Source: Prochlorococcus sp. AG-347-M23
Lineage (GTDB): Bacteria > Cyanobacteriota > Cyanobacteriia > PCC-6307 > Cyanobiaceae
NCBI GenBank assembly: GCA_003278855.1
Contig: QCCU01000003.1
Coordinates: forward strand, 59,593-123,592
Reading direction: 5' to 3'
Length of the DNA stretch: 64,000 nt
A program made the position numbers and the translations under genes. Below are positions 42,430 through 51,163 of this stretch, in pieces; the stretch's first letter is position 1, and every line of letters starts with the position of its first letter. The notes beneath the pieces are model-generated. The model saw only the letters and a program-made list of their open reading frames with translations, had not been told where the DNA came from and did not search any database.

Positions 42430-43284
42430 ATGAAAAAAAATATATCCCCTAGTAATAATTTAAAAAACCTGAATTTAATTATTAATTCTGATACTTATAA
42501 ATTGGCTCACGAAGATATTGGCCTAATAAGCCGAAATGAAATGCGTGGAGTTAGAATGCTTCTTGAAATTACTAAACCAGATTTAATCCTTGAAGAAAAT
42601 AAAATTCTTTCAACCATAATTATTTTTGGAGGCGCAAGCATTGCAGAAGAATCAAATACAAAAAAGAGAATTGAAAATATAAAAGAATTAATTAAAAAAA
42701 ATCAAAAATCGATACTTCTAAAACGAAATTTAAATAGATTAGAAAATTTGCTTCTAATGAGTAATTACTATCAATCTGCAAGGGAGTTTTCTAAACTTGC
42801 TTCAATTAATAATCAAAATAAAAACTGTAATTCTCATGTGATTGTTACAGGTGGTGGGCCAGGAATTATGGAAGCTGCTAATAGAGGTGCATTTGAAGCA
42901 AATTGTAAGTCTATAGGGTTAAATATCAGTCTCCCTAATGAACAAATACCAAATGCTTTTATAACTCCCGGTCTTTGCTTTAAATTTAATTATTTTGCAT
43001 TAAGAAAGATCCATTTTGTTATGCGATCAGTAGCTGCCGTATTTTTTCCTGGAGGTTTTGGAACACTAGATGAATTATTTGAACTATTGACACTTTGTCA
43101 AACAGGAATGAAAACTAAAATCCCAATAATACTTTTTGGTAGAGAGTATTGGAATAAGATAATTAACTTTGAATATTTAGCTGATCTTGGATTAATTGAA
43201 GATGAACATTTAAATCTTTTCCAATATGCAGACACTGCATCAGAAGCATGGGAAATTATCAAATCATCAAAAATCTCAGCTTAA
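42430..43284 (+). CDS. LOG-family (lysine-decarboxylase-like) protein
   Basis: A protein of 284 residues from ATG 42430 (an overlapping TTG at 42412 is possible). The signatures are GGGPGIMEAANRGAFEA and PGGFGTLDELFELLTLCQTG, as in LOG nucleoside-5'-monophosphate phosphoribohydrolases (cytokinin-activating type in plants, general in bacteria). The extended N-terminal region of about 100 residues fits the longer bacterial subgroup. Biological substrate in Prochlorococcus is unknown. Confidence 0.85.
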   Translation: MKKNISPSNNLKNLNLIINSDTYKLAHEDIGLISRNEMRGVRMLLEITKPDLILEENKILSTIIIFGGASIAEESNTKKRIENIKELIKKNQKSILLKRNLNRLENLLLMSNYYQSAREFSKLASINNQNKNCNSHVIVTGGGPGIMEAANRGAFEANCKSIGLNISLPNEQIPNAFITPGLCFKFNYFALRKIHFVMRSVAAVFFPGGFGTLDELFELLTLCQTGMKTKIPIILFGREYWNKIINFEYLADLGLIEDEHLNLFQYADTASEAWEIIKSSKISA

Positions 43285-43311
43285 AGGTAAGCTAATTATT
43301 TTAAATAACTT

Positions 43312-43629
43312 TTAATTACTTAATTTATAATTTGTTTTAACAGTTTTTATTATTGAATCTTGTGGTTCTTCACTTGGGAAACAATTAATAATCCTATATT
43401 TGCCTCCTTTTTTATCAGTCTCAACAACTGTAAATTCAACGTATTTACCAATTCCATCTCTTAAATCCTTGACTTCAGTATTAATTATCTCTTCTTTATC
43501 ATTTTCGATGATACGAGATTTACCTCCGCAACTTAACAAAGCGTTTCCCTCAGTGAGAAAAAAATCTTTGTCATTACTGCAAGAAGATAGGAAAGATAAA
43601 GAGACTATTATGAGTATAAAATTTTTCAT
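43312..43629 (-). CDS. small lipoprotein
   Basis: A protein of 105 residues from ATG 43629 (a TTG six bases earlier is possible). Its signal peptide ends in a lipobox-like FLSSC, giving a lipid-anchored mature protein with two further Cys (LLSCGGKS and INCFPSEEP). No known domain. Confidence 0.65.
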   Translation of the reverse strand: MKNFILIIVSLSFLSSCSNDKDFFLTEGNALLSCGGKSRIIENDKEEIINTEVKDLRDGIGKYVEFTVVETDKKGGKYRIINCFPSEEPQDSIIKTVKTNYKLSN

Positions 43630-43744
43630 AATCAACTTTTTTGTACTTAACTACATTATCGATAAAGCATATTAAATATGTAGTCAAATCCCTACCAAAT
43701 TAAAAATTTAATTAATAATTTTCGTGAACTAAATAGAAATTATT

Positions 43745-44767
43745 TTAGAAAGAAATGCCCGATGCATTTAGAAAATCTTTATAAATATTTTGCCAGTGTA
43801 TAATCCTTTGTTCAAGTCTATTAGGCGGACCAAGTTTAAAATTTTCCAGATAAGACTTATGAACTGATTCGACAATAACTTTATCTTCTCCAAGAAATTC
43901 TAATATACTTTTTTTCCAATTTTCTAAATCATTTTCACATAAAGATGCAGAGGCTAATTTAATTTCAATGATACACTGACCAATATTTTTAGGAAGATAA
44001 TTTATTAAAACAATCCCTTTACCAGGCCAGATTATTAGATGGGTCCATGGGAGTAATCCAAAGGTATATAGATTTGCTTCACTACTAAGAGGGGTAACAA
44101 GTACATTACAAAATTCACTGAAGAAATACCTGTAGTTTTTAATTGGACCTTGTTCTTTATGTAGGGTATCTTTATGAGCTATTGATACATGATAATCGTC
44201 AAGTGTATTGTCATGGGCAATTTTCCAATTACAATTTAAGGTATCAGAAAATTCAGAAAAAATACTGTAATTCATATCCCATTGATCATTACATTTTCTC
44301 CCAACAAGCTCAATTTGTTCATCTATAAATATTGGTTTTTTGCTGAAATTAATCCAAATTAAAGGTCCATTTATTAAAGAGTTAACTTTTTCTAAAAAAT
44401 AATCCTCTGTTTCTATTTTTGTTTCAAAATCGTACTTTAATGGCAAGGTTTTAAGTTTGCCAAAACTATCAAAAGTCCAGCCATGGTAAGGACAAAAAAT
44501 ATTTTTAGAAGGATTTAATTTTGTTTTTGGCAAACACAATTTTGACCCACGATGAGGGCATCTATTTTTGAAAACAGTTATTAAATTTTTTTCTGAACAA
44601 GAGATTAATAATGATTGATTAAAGAATTTTTTTTCCAATATTTCGCCAGGTTTAATTTCTCCAATGAAAATCAATGGGTGCCAATAATTTTTTGAATAGT
44701 TTTCTAATTCAAGTTCAAAAATTTTTTGGTCGCTATAAAGCCAAGTAGGCAAAAAACTAGTTGACAT
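43745..44767 (-). CDS. Rieske non-heme iron oxygenase
   Basis: A protein of 340 residues. The Rieske 2Fe-2S ligands are Cys70-x-His72 (RCPHRGS) and Cys92-x2-His95 (CPYHGWTF). The mononuclear iron site has NWKIAHDNTLDDYHVSIAH: His193 and His198 with a bridging Asp190/191. Such enzymes use ferredoxin-delivered electrons to hydroxylate substrates or remove N- or O-alkyl groups. It is the last gene of the guanidine-type operon, three bases after the ABC ATPase. Its role is probably to prepare or release a guanidino substrate, which is inference. It is not chlorophyllide a oxygenase, which is longer. Confidence 0.88.
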   Translation of the reverse strand: MSTSFLPTWLYSDQKIFELELENYSKNYWHPLIFIGEIKPGEILEKKFFNQSLLISCSEKNLITVFKNRCPHRGSKLCLPKTKLNPSKNIFCPYHGWTFDSFGKLKTLPLKYDFETKIETEDYFLEKVNSLINGPLIWINFSKKPIFIDEQIELVGRKCNDQWDMNYSIFSEFSDTLNCNWKIAHDNTLDDYHVSIAHKDTLHKEQGPIKNYRYFFSEFCNVLVTPLSSEANLYTFGLLPWTHLIIWPGKGIVLINYLPKNIGQCIIEIKLASASLCENDLENWKKSILEFLGEDKVIVESVHKSYLENFKLGPPNRLEQRIIHWQNIYKDFLNASGISF

Positions 44768-44770
44768 TAT

Positions 44771-45532
44771 TTATTTTTTTTGGAGGCCTCTTAAAAAATC
44801 AGATAACTCATATCTTAATTTTGCAAAATCCGAATCAAGTTTCAATTTATCTAAATCTCCTTTTTGTAGATCTACCTTAACTTCTTTTATAATTCTTCCA
44901 GGATTAGGAGCTAAAATACATATTTGCTGAGAGAGAGCTAATGCTTCTTCAATATCATGGGTTATAAGTAAAACTGTCAATGAAGTTTTTTCCCATAATT
45001 CATAGAGAAATTTCTGCATAGATTCTCTTATCTGTAAGTCCAAGGCTCCAAAAGGTTCATCTAAAAGTAGAATTTTAGGGTTAGTCGCTAGAGCTCTTGC
45101 AATTGCAATCCTTTGTTGCATTCCTCCAGATAATTCTTTTGGATACTTATTTCTCGAATCCTGAAGACCTACTACTTCTAATAAATAAGATGTCCTATAT
45201 TTTATTTCTTTCAACTTGTAAGAATTTAAATTCATTCCAAATGCAATATTCTCAGATGCAGTCAGCCAAGGGAAAAGACTATATTTCTGAAAAACCATTC
45301 CTCTATCCAATCCCGGTCCACTAACTATTTTTCCATCTACTTTTACGTTCCCTTTAGATGGACTCTCAAGCCCAGCAATAATCCTCAATATAGTACTTTT
45401 ACCTGATCCAGAGCTCCCAACAAGAGTTTTAAATTCTCCAGAACTTATTGAAAAGCTTATTCCTTCAATTGCCTTTTTTCTATTTGAACCTTCCCCAAAA
45501 TATTTTGAAATATTATTAACATCTAATTTCAT
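44771..45532 (-). CDS. ABC importer ATPase (nitrate/taurine/guanidine type)
   Basis: A protein of 253 residues with Walker A GSSGSGKST (39-47), the signature LSGGMQQR, Walker B LLLDEPFGALD, and H-loop LLITHDIEEAL. It belongs to the NrtD/SsuB/TauB-type subgroup. It directly abuts the permease gene upstream (stop and start adjacent) and precedes the Rieske gene by three bases. Energises uptake of the operon's substrate. Confidence 0.9.
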   Translation of the reverse strand: MKLDVNNISKYFGEGSNRKKAIEGISFSISSGEFKTLVGSSGSGKSTILRIIAGLESPSKGNVKVDGKIVSGPGLDRGMVFQKYSLFPWLTASENIAFGMNLNSYKLKEIKYRTSYLLEVVGLQDSRNKYPKELSGGMQQRIAIARALATNPKILLLDEPFGALDLQIRESMQKFLYELWEKTSLTVLLITHDIEEALALSQQICILAPNPGRIIKEVKVDLQKGDLDKLKLDSDFAKLRYELSDFLRGLQKK

Positions 45533-46351
45533 TTAAATAGCCCATTTACATGTACTTCTAAGTAGCAATCTAAAACTCATATCCAAAGCAAATCCTATTA
45601 ATCCAAGAACAATTAATTCTGCAAATATTTGATCTGTGCGAAAAAATCTTTGAGCCAGTTGAATCCTTTTACCTAAACCAACTTCTGCTGCAATTAACTC
45701 TGCAACAATTACTAAATTCCATGAAGTTGCAATATTAATTCTTAAAGTATCAATAATACTTGGCAATGAATATCTTGCTATTACTCTGATCAATAAATCT
45801 TTTGTATTACCACCTAAAGTAAGCGTTGTTTCAATGAGTTCTTTGGGTACAAATTTTACTGAATCCATAACCATCAAAACATTAAAGTAAACGGTACCAA
45901 TGAAAATTAATGCGATTTTTGGAGCCTCTTCAATTCCTAAATAAATAATAAGCAAAGGAGAAAAAGCAGCGGCAGGCATATATCTAAGCATCGCAATTAA
46001 TGGTTCACATAACGCACAAAAAGAAGGGAAAGAACCCATTAAAATTCCTAAAGGAACTGAAAAAATTGTTGCAATTATAAAACCAGCAAATACCCTACCA
46101 GTACTTGCAAAAATATCTTCAAATAATATTCCACTTTCAGCCATATCTAAAAGAGAATAAAAGACCGCTAAAGGTGATGGTAAAAACATTTCACTCACAA
46201 GTTTTAATTGACACACTATTGTCCAAATTAAAAGTGGTAGCAAAAGTGAGGCTATTTGAAGAAATATTTTATTTAATTTTTTCGGTTCACTACCAAATGA
46301 AAAGAGGGATAAAAAATATTTATCCCTCTTGATTAATTTCGAACTAACCAT
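45533..46351 (-). CDS. ABC importer permease
   Basis: A protein of 272 residues with about six spans, belonging to the binding-protein-dependent transport family of the SsuC/TauC type. The EAA-like loop is ETTLTLGGNTKDLLIRVIARYSLPSI. It has no ATPase domain. It lies 16 bases after the substrate-binding gene. With 44771 and 46368 it forms a complete three-part importer. Confidence 0.88.
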   Translation of the reverse strand: MVSSKLIKRDKYFLSLFSFGSEPKKLNKIFLQIASLLLPLLIWTIVCQLKLVSEMFLPSPLAVFYSLLDMAESGILFEDIFASTGRVFAGFIIATIFSVPLGILMGSFPSFCALCEPLIAMLRYMPAAAFSPLLIIYLGIEEAPKIALIFIGTVYFNVLMVMDSVKFVPKELIETTLTLGGNTKDLLIRVIARYSLPSIIDTLRINIATSWNLVIVAELIAAEVGLGKRIQLAQRFFRTDQIFAELIVLGLIGFALDMSFRLLLRSTCKWAI

Positions 46352-46367
46352 TTTAATTTTTTATTAA

Positions 46368-47366
46368 TTAACTAATATTTTTAACAAACGAAGAGTCAAA
46401 TAATTTACTCATATCTGGTTTTTCAGGAATAAATCCTACCTTTACCATAAAGTCTGCCATTTGTTTCGCTGCATAAGGCATATGTTTCATACCGAACCCA
46501 TCACTAAAAGCTTCTAAATTTTCTTCCAAAGAAAAGAACCTTGTTCCACCCTTATATTGTTTGTATTCACGTGTTGGGATCCCAGCTCGCTTTGCCATAA
46601 TCTTTTCAGATTTTCTTGGATTTTTTTCCATGAATTCTCTTACATCCCACCATGTTTTAACAATTTTTTGAACATCATCTGGTCTTTCAGAAATTAAATC
46701 TCCGCTTACAGCTAATAAATCAGGGATTGCACCGGGATAATCTTTTGAACTAGCAATAACTCTTGCTCCAGGCCTCTTCATTGCAGTTCCTGTAAATGGA
46801 GGAAATGCACCAACTGCATCTACTTTTCCTGCTGCGAATGCAGTGGCAGCTTGATCAGTTGGCAGACCTTTAATAATTACATCATCTCTAGTTAGTCCAA
46901 CATCATTCAGAGCTAAAACAAGTAAAAAATCATCCACAACACCTTCTTCTACTGCTACTGTTTTACCTTTTAAATCAGCAACACTTTTAATTGATTTATC
47001 TGCAATTATTTGGTCATTCCCTGCAGAATTATCATTAACTAAAACAACTACTTCCCCTCCATTCTCTCCTGGCAAGAACGAAATAGTATCATTTAGAGTT
47101 TGCGAATTTCCATCTATTTTGCCAGCAGCAAAAGTTTCCATGGATTGAACATATCCATCAAACCATTTCATCTGAACATTCACTCCATTTTTTTCAAACA
47201 TTTTTTGATCAACAGCTATCGCCCAAGGCCACCATCCTGCCCAATTACTGTATCCCAAAGTGATAGGTTCACCTTTTGGAGCGGCAGGACTTGATAGTGT
47301 ACTTAATGAAATCGCTAATATCAGAGCAAGCAAAGAGGCAGCAAAAACTCTCAATTTTTTAAACAT
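46368..47366 (-). CDS. ABC importer substrate-binding protein
   Basis: A protein of 332 residues with a signal peptide (about residues 1-30). The mature part has the NMT1/SsuA-like fold: EPITLGYSNWAGWWPWAIAVD near the start, then KGKTVAVEEGVVDDFLLVLAL. Trp-rich N-terminal segments may stack against a planar cation such as guanidinium; this is inference. Located in the periplasm. The operon suggests guanidine or a derivative as ligand. Confidence 0.88.
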   Translation of the reverse strand: MFKKLRVFAASLLALILAISLSTLSSPAAPKGEPITLGYSNWAGWWPWAIAVDQKMFEKNGVNVQMKWFDGYVQSMETFAAGKIDGNSQTLNDTISFLPGENGGEVVVLVNDNSAGNDQIIADKSIKSVADLKGKTVAVEEGVVDDFLLVLALNDVGLTRDDVIIKGLPTDQAATAFAAGKVDAVGAFPPFTGTAMKRPGARVIASSKDYPGAIPDLLAVSGDLISERPDDVQKIVKTWWDVREFMEKNPRKSEKIMAKRAGIPTREYKQYKGGTRFFSLEENLEAFSDGFGMKHMPYAAKQMADFMVKVGFIPEKPDMSKLFDSSFVKNIS

Positions 47367-47466
47367 TTTTGAAAAAAAATATTATGTAATATCAATATTT
47401 AAGAAAAAGTAAATCTAAAGTTGTAATGACTGATACTTTTAAGAGATTACTATTTCTTAATCAATT

Positions 47467-48150
47467 TTACTTATTTTTAAATTTCATAATCTTTTTACTT
47501 ATCCAATTTTGCCATAAATCGAATCCAGACTTGGTTATCGAAGAAATTTCTATCACATCTGCATTCGGATTAGTTGATGTTATATTTGATTTTAATTCGT
47601 TAATATCAAAATTCAAATAAGGTAATAAATCAACTTTAGTAATCAAAATTAAATCTGCTTCTCTAAACATTATTGGATATTTCAAAGGTTTATCCTCACC
47701 TTCAGTAATACTTAAAAGTGCAATTTTAAAATGTTCCCCAATCTCAAATTCTGCAGGACAGACTAAATTTCCTACATTTTCCACTAACAAAATATCTAGT
47801 AAATCAGGATTTATTTTTTTTTCTAGTAATTTCAAACCTCCACTAACCATATTTGCATCGAGATGGCAAGCTCTTCCAGTTGTGATTGGTACTACTGGAA
47901 TATTTAATTTTTCTAATCTTGCCGCATCAAGATTAGTAGTCATATCACCCTCTAAAACAGCACTTTGAAATTCTTTTGAAAGATCTTCTAAAGTTATTTC
48001 AAGTAATCTCGTTTTCCCCGCACCAGGACTACTCATTATATTCAAGCAAAGCAAATTATAATTATTAAATTTAACTTTATTTTTCTCAGCTTGATGACTA
48101 TTTTGATGAAGAATATTTAATTCAATTTTGTCTGAAATTGGTAAATGCAT
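47467..48150 (-). CDS. hypB: HypB-type nickel-insertion GTPase
   Basis: A protein of 227 residues. Walker A SPGAGKT at 41-47, GDMTTNLDAARL, then the metal-site region TTGRACHLDANMV and LLVENVGNLVCPAEF, and KVDLLPYL. HypB delivers nickel to hydrogenase or other Ni enzymes. The N-terminal His-rich stretch and CxxCGC motif of E. coli HypB are missing. Prochlorococcus high-light strains have no hydrogenase, so the likely client is the neighbouring GdmH-like hydrolase, as established for Synechocystis GdmH. Confidence 0.9.
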   Translation of the reverse strand: MHLPISDKIELNILHQNSHQAEKNKVKFNNYNLLCLNIMSSPGAGKTRLLEITLEDLSKEFQSAVLEGDMTTNLDAARLEKLNIPVVPITTGRACHLDANMVSGGLKLLEKKINPDLLDILLVENVGNLVCPAEFEIGEHFKIALLSITEGEDKPLKYPIMFREADLILITKVDLLPYLNFDINELKSNITSTNPNADVIEISSITKSGFDLWQNWISKKIMKFKNK

Positions 48151-48190
48151 TTATTTATGAAAATACATTTTTATTCTAGATACTAAATTT

Positions 48191-48547
48191 CTACTTTTCT
48201 TTAAAGTCAATAGATGCGATTTTTAATTCCCTCCCGCTAATAATTTCCTCTAAATTTATATTGCAACATGGAGATTTATATCCATTCTCTTTCTTTGGAA
48301 AATATGATCTATTGCATTTAGTGCATTTTCCTTCAAAAGGTATTGTCTCAATAGTAATCTCAGAGGAATCTAACCAAGAACCCAAGACTGCAGCATTAAA
48401 AGTATTTATTAATGATATTGGCTCAACGCAAGTAAATTCACCAATCTTAAGATTAATCTTTTCAACAACTATTCTTTCTTTATTTTTTTTCTCTGCCCAC
48501 TCTTCCATAGAAAGAATAAGGCATTTTGTCATATCTACCTCATGCAC
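48191..48547 (-). CDS. hypA: HypA-type nickel chaperone
   Basis: A protein of 118 residues. The start is GTG at 48547 because HypA needs the N-terminal Met-His-Glu nickel-binding triad, and this start gives MHEVDM. The zinc site uses Cys75, Cys78, Cys94 and Cys95 (GKCTKCNR and SPCCNI). It begins six bases after the hydrolase stop. Works with HypB to load nickel into the hydrolase. Confidence 0.9.
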   Translation of the reverse strand: MHEVDMTKCLILSMEEWAEKKNKERIVVEKINLKIGEFTCVEPISLINTFNAAVLGSWLDSSEITIETIPFEGKCTKCNRSYFPKKENGYKSPCCNINLEEIISGRELKIASIDFKEK

Positions 48548-48553
48548 AATAAT

Positions 48554-49768
48554 CTATCTCCATTTTTGATCAACTGACATATTGCATTTATCTGAAATCC
48601 ATTCTGGTTTAGATTTTCTTGGGAGCTGGCCACTTACTACAAGATGTGCAATTGAATCACAAATAACTCTAGTAGCTAATAAGGCTGTCATATCACTTAC
48701 ATCATATGGAGGCGAAACCTCAACAAGCTCAATCCCACATACGTTTACTTTTCTAATAATGTACTCCAAAAGTTTTAATGCCTCTCGAGGTAATAAACCC
48801 CCAGGTTCAGGCCAACCAGTTCCAGGGACAAATCCAGCATCAATACAATCAATATCAAAAGAAATATATACACAGTCAGTTCCATCCGTAGCTTTTTCAA
48901 TCGCAAAATCAGCGGCCTCTTTTAACCCCATTTCACAGATATCAGTAACTGTTAAAACATTTGTACTTCGTTCCCTGCAAATTTTCACTCCTTCTCTTGG
49001 TACTTGCCAACCTCCAATTCCTAATTGGACAAGATTTTTTGCAGGTGCATTTTTCATATTAGTTGCATGAAACCATGGACAGGTATGCATTCTTTCATCT
49101 AGATCTGTTTCTTGAGTATCTACATGTCTATCAAAGTGAATGATCCCTACTTTTTTATCTCCTAAGTGGCGGCAAACTCCTCTAACTGTAGGAAAACCTA
49201 TTGAATGATCTCCACCTAAAATAATTGGAAATGCACCACTAGCAAAAATATGAGCAACCCCTTTTGAAATTTGATCAAAACTTTTTTCATTATTAGCTGG
49301 AATTGTAAAAATATCTCCTATATCACAAATAGAAATCTGCTCTCTCAGATCTACTCCCATTTCGTAATTATAAGGAGTATAGAGAGCAGAAATTTTTCTT
49401 ATTCCTTGAGGTCCGAATCTTGTCCCTGGTCTATAAGTAGTTCCAGAATCGTGAGGAACACCAACGATCGCAACATCATAATTTCCAACTTCATTTACAT
49501 TCTCAAGATATGGAGCTTTCATGAAGGTATTAATACCCGCAAAATGGGGTAATTCTCCTCTTGAGAATGTAGATATTTTTCTATCGACAATGCTTTTGGC
49601 TGCTTCTAGACCATATTCCTTTGCTCGGGCAACTTCGTTTTCCCATCCTTTAAGAGGTAATTTTGATTCTTTTTCTAAAGCATCTATTCCTTCGCTGGGA
49701 TGCTTCCTATTAAAGTCTTGATTTTGAGATGATTCAGTAGTCACAAATTTAAAATTCTTTTTTTTCAC
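48554..49768 (-). CDS. gdmH: nickel-dependent guanidine hydrolase-like ureohydrolase
   Basis: A protein of 404 residues with GTG start and an arginase/agmatinase fold. The metal ligands are His188 in GGDHS (185-189), Asp213, His215 and Asp217 in HFDRHVD, and Asp305 and Asp307 in SFDIDCID, followed by AGFVPGTGWPEPGG. The neighbourhood hypA-hypB-ABC importer is the arrangement known for the Ni2+-dependent guanidine hydrolase of Synechocystis, which makes urea and ammonium. Agmatinase activity is the alternative, since cyanobacterial relatives were formerly annotated so. The long N-terminal extension (about 90 residues) fits GdmH. First gene of the operon. Confidence 0.85.
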   Translation of the reverse strand: MKKKNFKFVTTESSQNQDFNRKHPSEGIDALEKESKLPLKGWENEVARAKEYGLEAAKSIVDRKISTFSRGELPHFAGINTFMKAPYLENVNEVGNYDVAIVGVPHDSGTTYRPGTRFGPQGIRKISALYTPYNYEMGVDLREQISICDIGDIFTIPANNEKSFDQISKGVAHIFASGAFPIILGGDHSIGFPTVRGVCRHLGDKKVGIIHFDRHVDTQETDLDERMHTCPWFHATNMKNAPAKNLVQLGIGGWQVPREGVKICRERSTNVLTVTDICEMGLKEAADFAIEKATDGTDCVYISFDIDCIDAGFVPGTGWPEPGGLLPREALKLLEYIIRKVNVCGIELVEVSPPYDVSDMTALLATRVICDSIAHLVVSGQLPRKSKPEWISDKCNMSVDQKWR

Positions 49769-49880
49769 TTATTTCAATATTGTCAATAAAAATAAAAATG
49801 AACCATAAACTTTATTAAAAAGAAGCTCATTGGAACATACTTAAATAACTTTTAGCAAAGATCAAAAAAATAACTCCATT

Positions 49881-49914
49881 AAAAAAGCCAGCCTAAATAG
49901 CTAAAAGCTGACTT
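49881..49914 (-). terminator. minus-strand terminator, homologue of 31174-31215
   Basis: On the minus strand AGTCAGCT...GGCTGGCT is followed by TTTTTT. The loop layout matches the terminator at 31174. It lies 49 bases after the small minus-strand gene at 49964, and also ahead of the guanidine-type operon. Confidence 0.65.
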
Positions 49915-49963
49915 AATGACAAACGTATTTAATAGCGCAATAAACGACAGAATATGTAATTAA

Positions 49964-50080
49964 TTAATAGGTATTAGATATTTTGTTTTTCATATTTTCA
50001 ATTTTATTGATTAATTCATCTAACCATTCTGTATTATTTTGCTCTTGTCTTTTATGGTGCTTTCTACTTTGAGTACTCAT
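49964..50080 (-). CDS. small basic helical protein
   Basis: A protein of 38 residues starting ATG 50080: a basic, His-containing start (STQSRKHHKRQEQ) and an amphipathic helix (WLDELINKIENMKNKIS). A terminator follows. Function unknown. Confidence 0.5.
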   Translation of the reverse strand: MSTQSRKHHKRQEQNNTEWLDELINKIENMKNKISNTY

Positions 50081-50302
50081 AAATTTCTTATATTAAGATA
50101 GTCAATTAAATTTACCTTCTGAAATTACAGGAATCAATAAGCAATAGTACCAAATCGATTGATAAGACATGCTTTAGTAGCATTTCATACAAAGCTAGCC
50201 ACCACATATTATCTAAAAAATCTAAATCTCTTCTATTAAGTATTTTCTACGATGTTTTTATTAGCGATTCTGAGTTGAATTGGGATAGATATAGGTCTTC
50301 CT

Positions 50303-50410
50303 ATGGAAAAATCATTTCTAAATTTCATTTATTGGATCTTACTAAAGTCAGCTGAATCTTACTATGGCGAATCAATGAAAACAGAAATTCCATATACGCC
50401 TTATTTTTAG
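50303..50410 (+). CDS. YGES-family microprotein, copy 2
   Basis: A protein of 35 residues: MEKSFLNFIYWILLKSAESY, then YGESMKTEIPYTPYF. Paralogous to 39231-39350: both have the ME/VEK-x-L-x-NF-x-YW-x-L-x-x-SAES-x-YGES pattern. Two conserved copies 11 kb apart argue that this tiny frame is translated and selected. Confidence 0.6.
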   Translation: MEKSFLNFIYWILLKSAESYYGESMKTEIPYTPYF

Positions 50411-50468
50411 ATTTACTGGAATTTATTTTATTATTGCAACTATACTTTTAGATTTATTAATTTTAGAT

Positions 50469-50783
50469 CTAACTTCTTCTCACCCAATCAGGAGATCCAC
50501 CAAACCAATCAGCAAGATCATCATTTTTGGGATCGAAATGATTTTCAGTTTCTAAACCATCAAGGCCAAGATTCTGGATAAGTCCATTTATTCCATCTGA
50601 TTTTTGCTTGCCATATCTCCTCAAGCTATTAGCTTTCTTAAGCCATGTCCATATAGTTGAATTATGTTTTGCAAACTTTTCTACATAAATTCGTTCTTCC
50701 AATGCAACAGGTTCATCTAGTGAAATCCTTTTTACAATATCCTTGATTTTTAAACGAGTCTTGTTGGTTAGGAACATATTCAT
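50469..50783 (-). CDS. conserved hypothetical protein
   Basis: A protein of 104 residues, basic N-terminal half (KIDIV-type helix, then VEKFAKHNSTIWTWLKKANS and LRRYGKQKS), then a distinct acidic C-terminal part (NHFDPKNDDLADWFGGSPDW). No membrane span. Composition suggests a nucleic-acid-binding front and an interaction tail; function unknown. The plus-strand frame that follows (50795-50983) is not convincing. Confidence 0.6.
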   Translation of the reverse strand: MNMFLTNKTRLKIKDIVKRISLDEPVALEERIYVEKFAKHNSTIWTWLKKANSLRRYGKQKSDGINGLIQNLGLDGLETENHFDPKNDDLADWFGGSPDWVRRS

Positions 50784-51163
50784 AAAAGAAGTTAATGTTT
50801 TATAAAAGTTTTTTTTATGAATGTCTTGTCAATCTTTATTTCAAGAAAAAGTATTTTTTATTGGCTTTTCAAGGACAAATATATTTATTCAACAACAGGT
50901 ATATTCAATTAGTAAAAAAGACTACTTTTTTTGATTTATATAACTTATATAAAAACGAGTTCAATATAAGTTTCTCTACATAATTTAAGATTTAATTTAT
51001 AAAAAAAATAAAAAAACATTTACACTTACATTCTATTTCTAATCAGGGGCTCTAGGTCCGTATAAAAGATTTATACAAAAACATAAAAAGTTAAATCAAG
51101 TACTGACAGATATTTAAAAAATAAATACTATAAGTCTAATTAATTTTATAGAAATTCAAATTC

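Noticed and set aside
49820..49860. NtcA box upstream of the guanidine-type operon
   Set aside because: The nearest candidate (GTA-N8-TGA) misses the TAC half.
49769..49963. Guanidine-I (ykkC) riboswitch before the gdmH-like gene
   Set aside because: Searched for the conserved ykkC sequence blocks in the 200 bases upstream on the minus strand; only a terminator hairpin of the neighbouring unit was seen.
50795..50983. 62-codon plus-strand frame after the gene at 50469
   Set aside because: Aromatic and Lys-rich random-like composition, no ribosome site, no supporting context.
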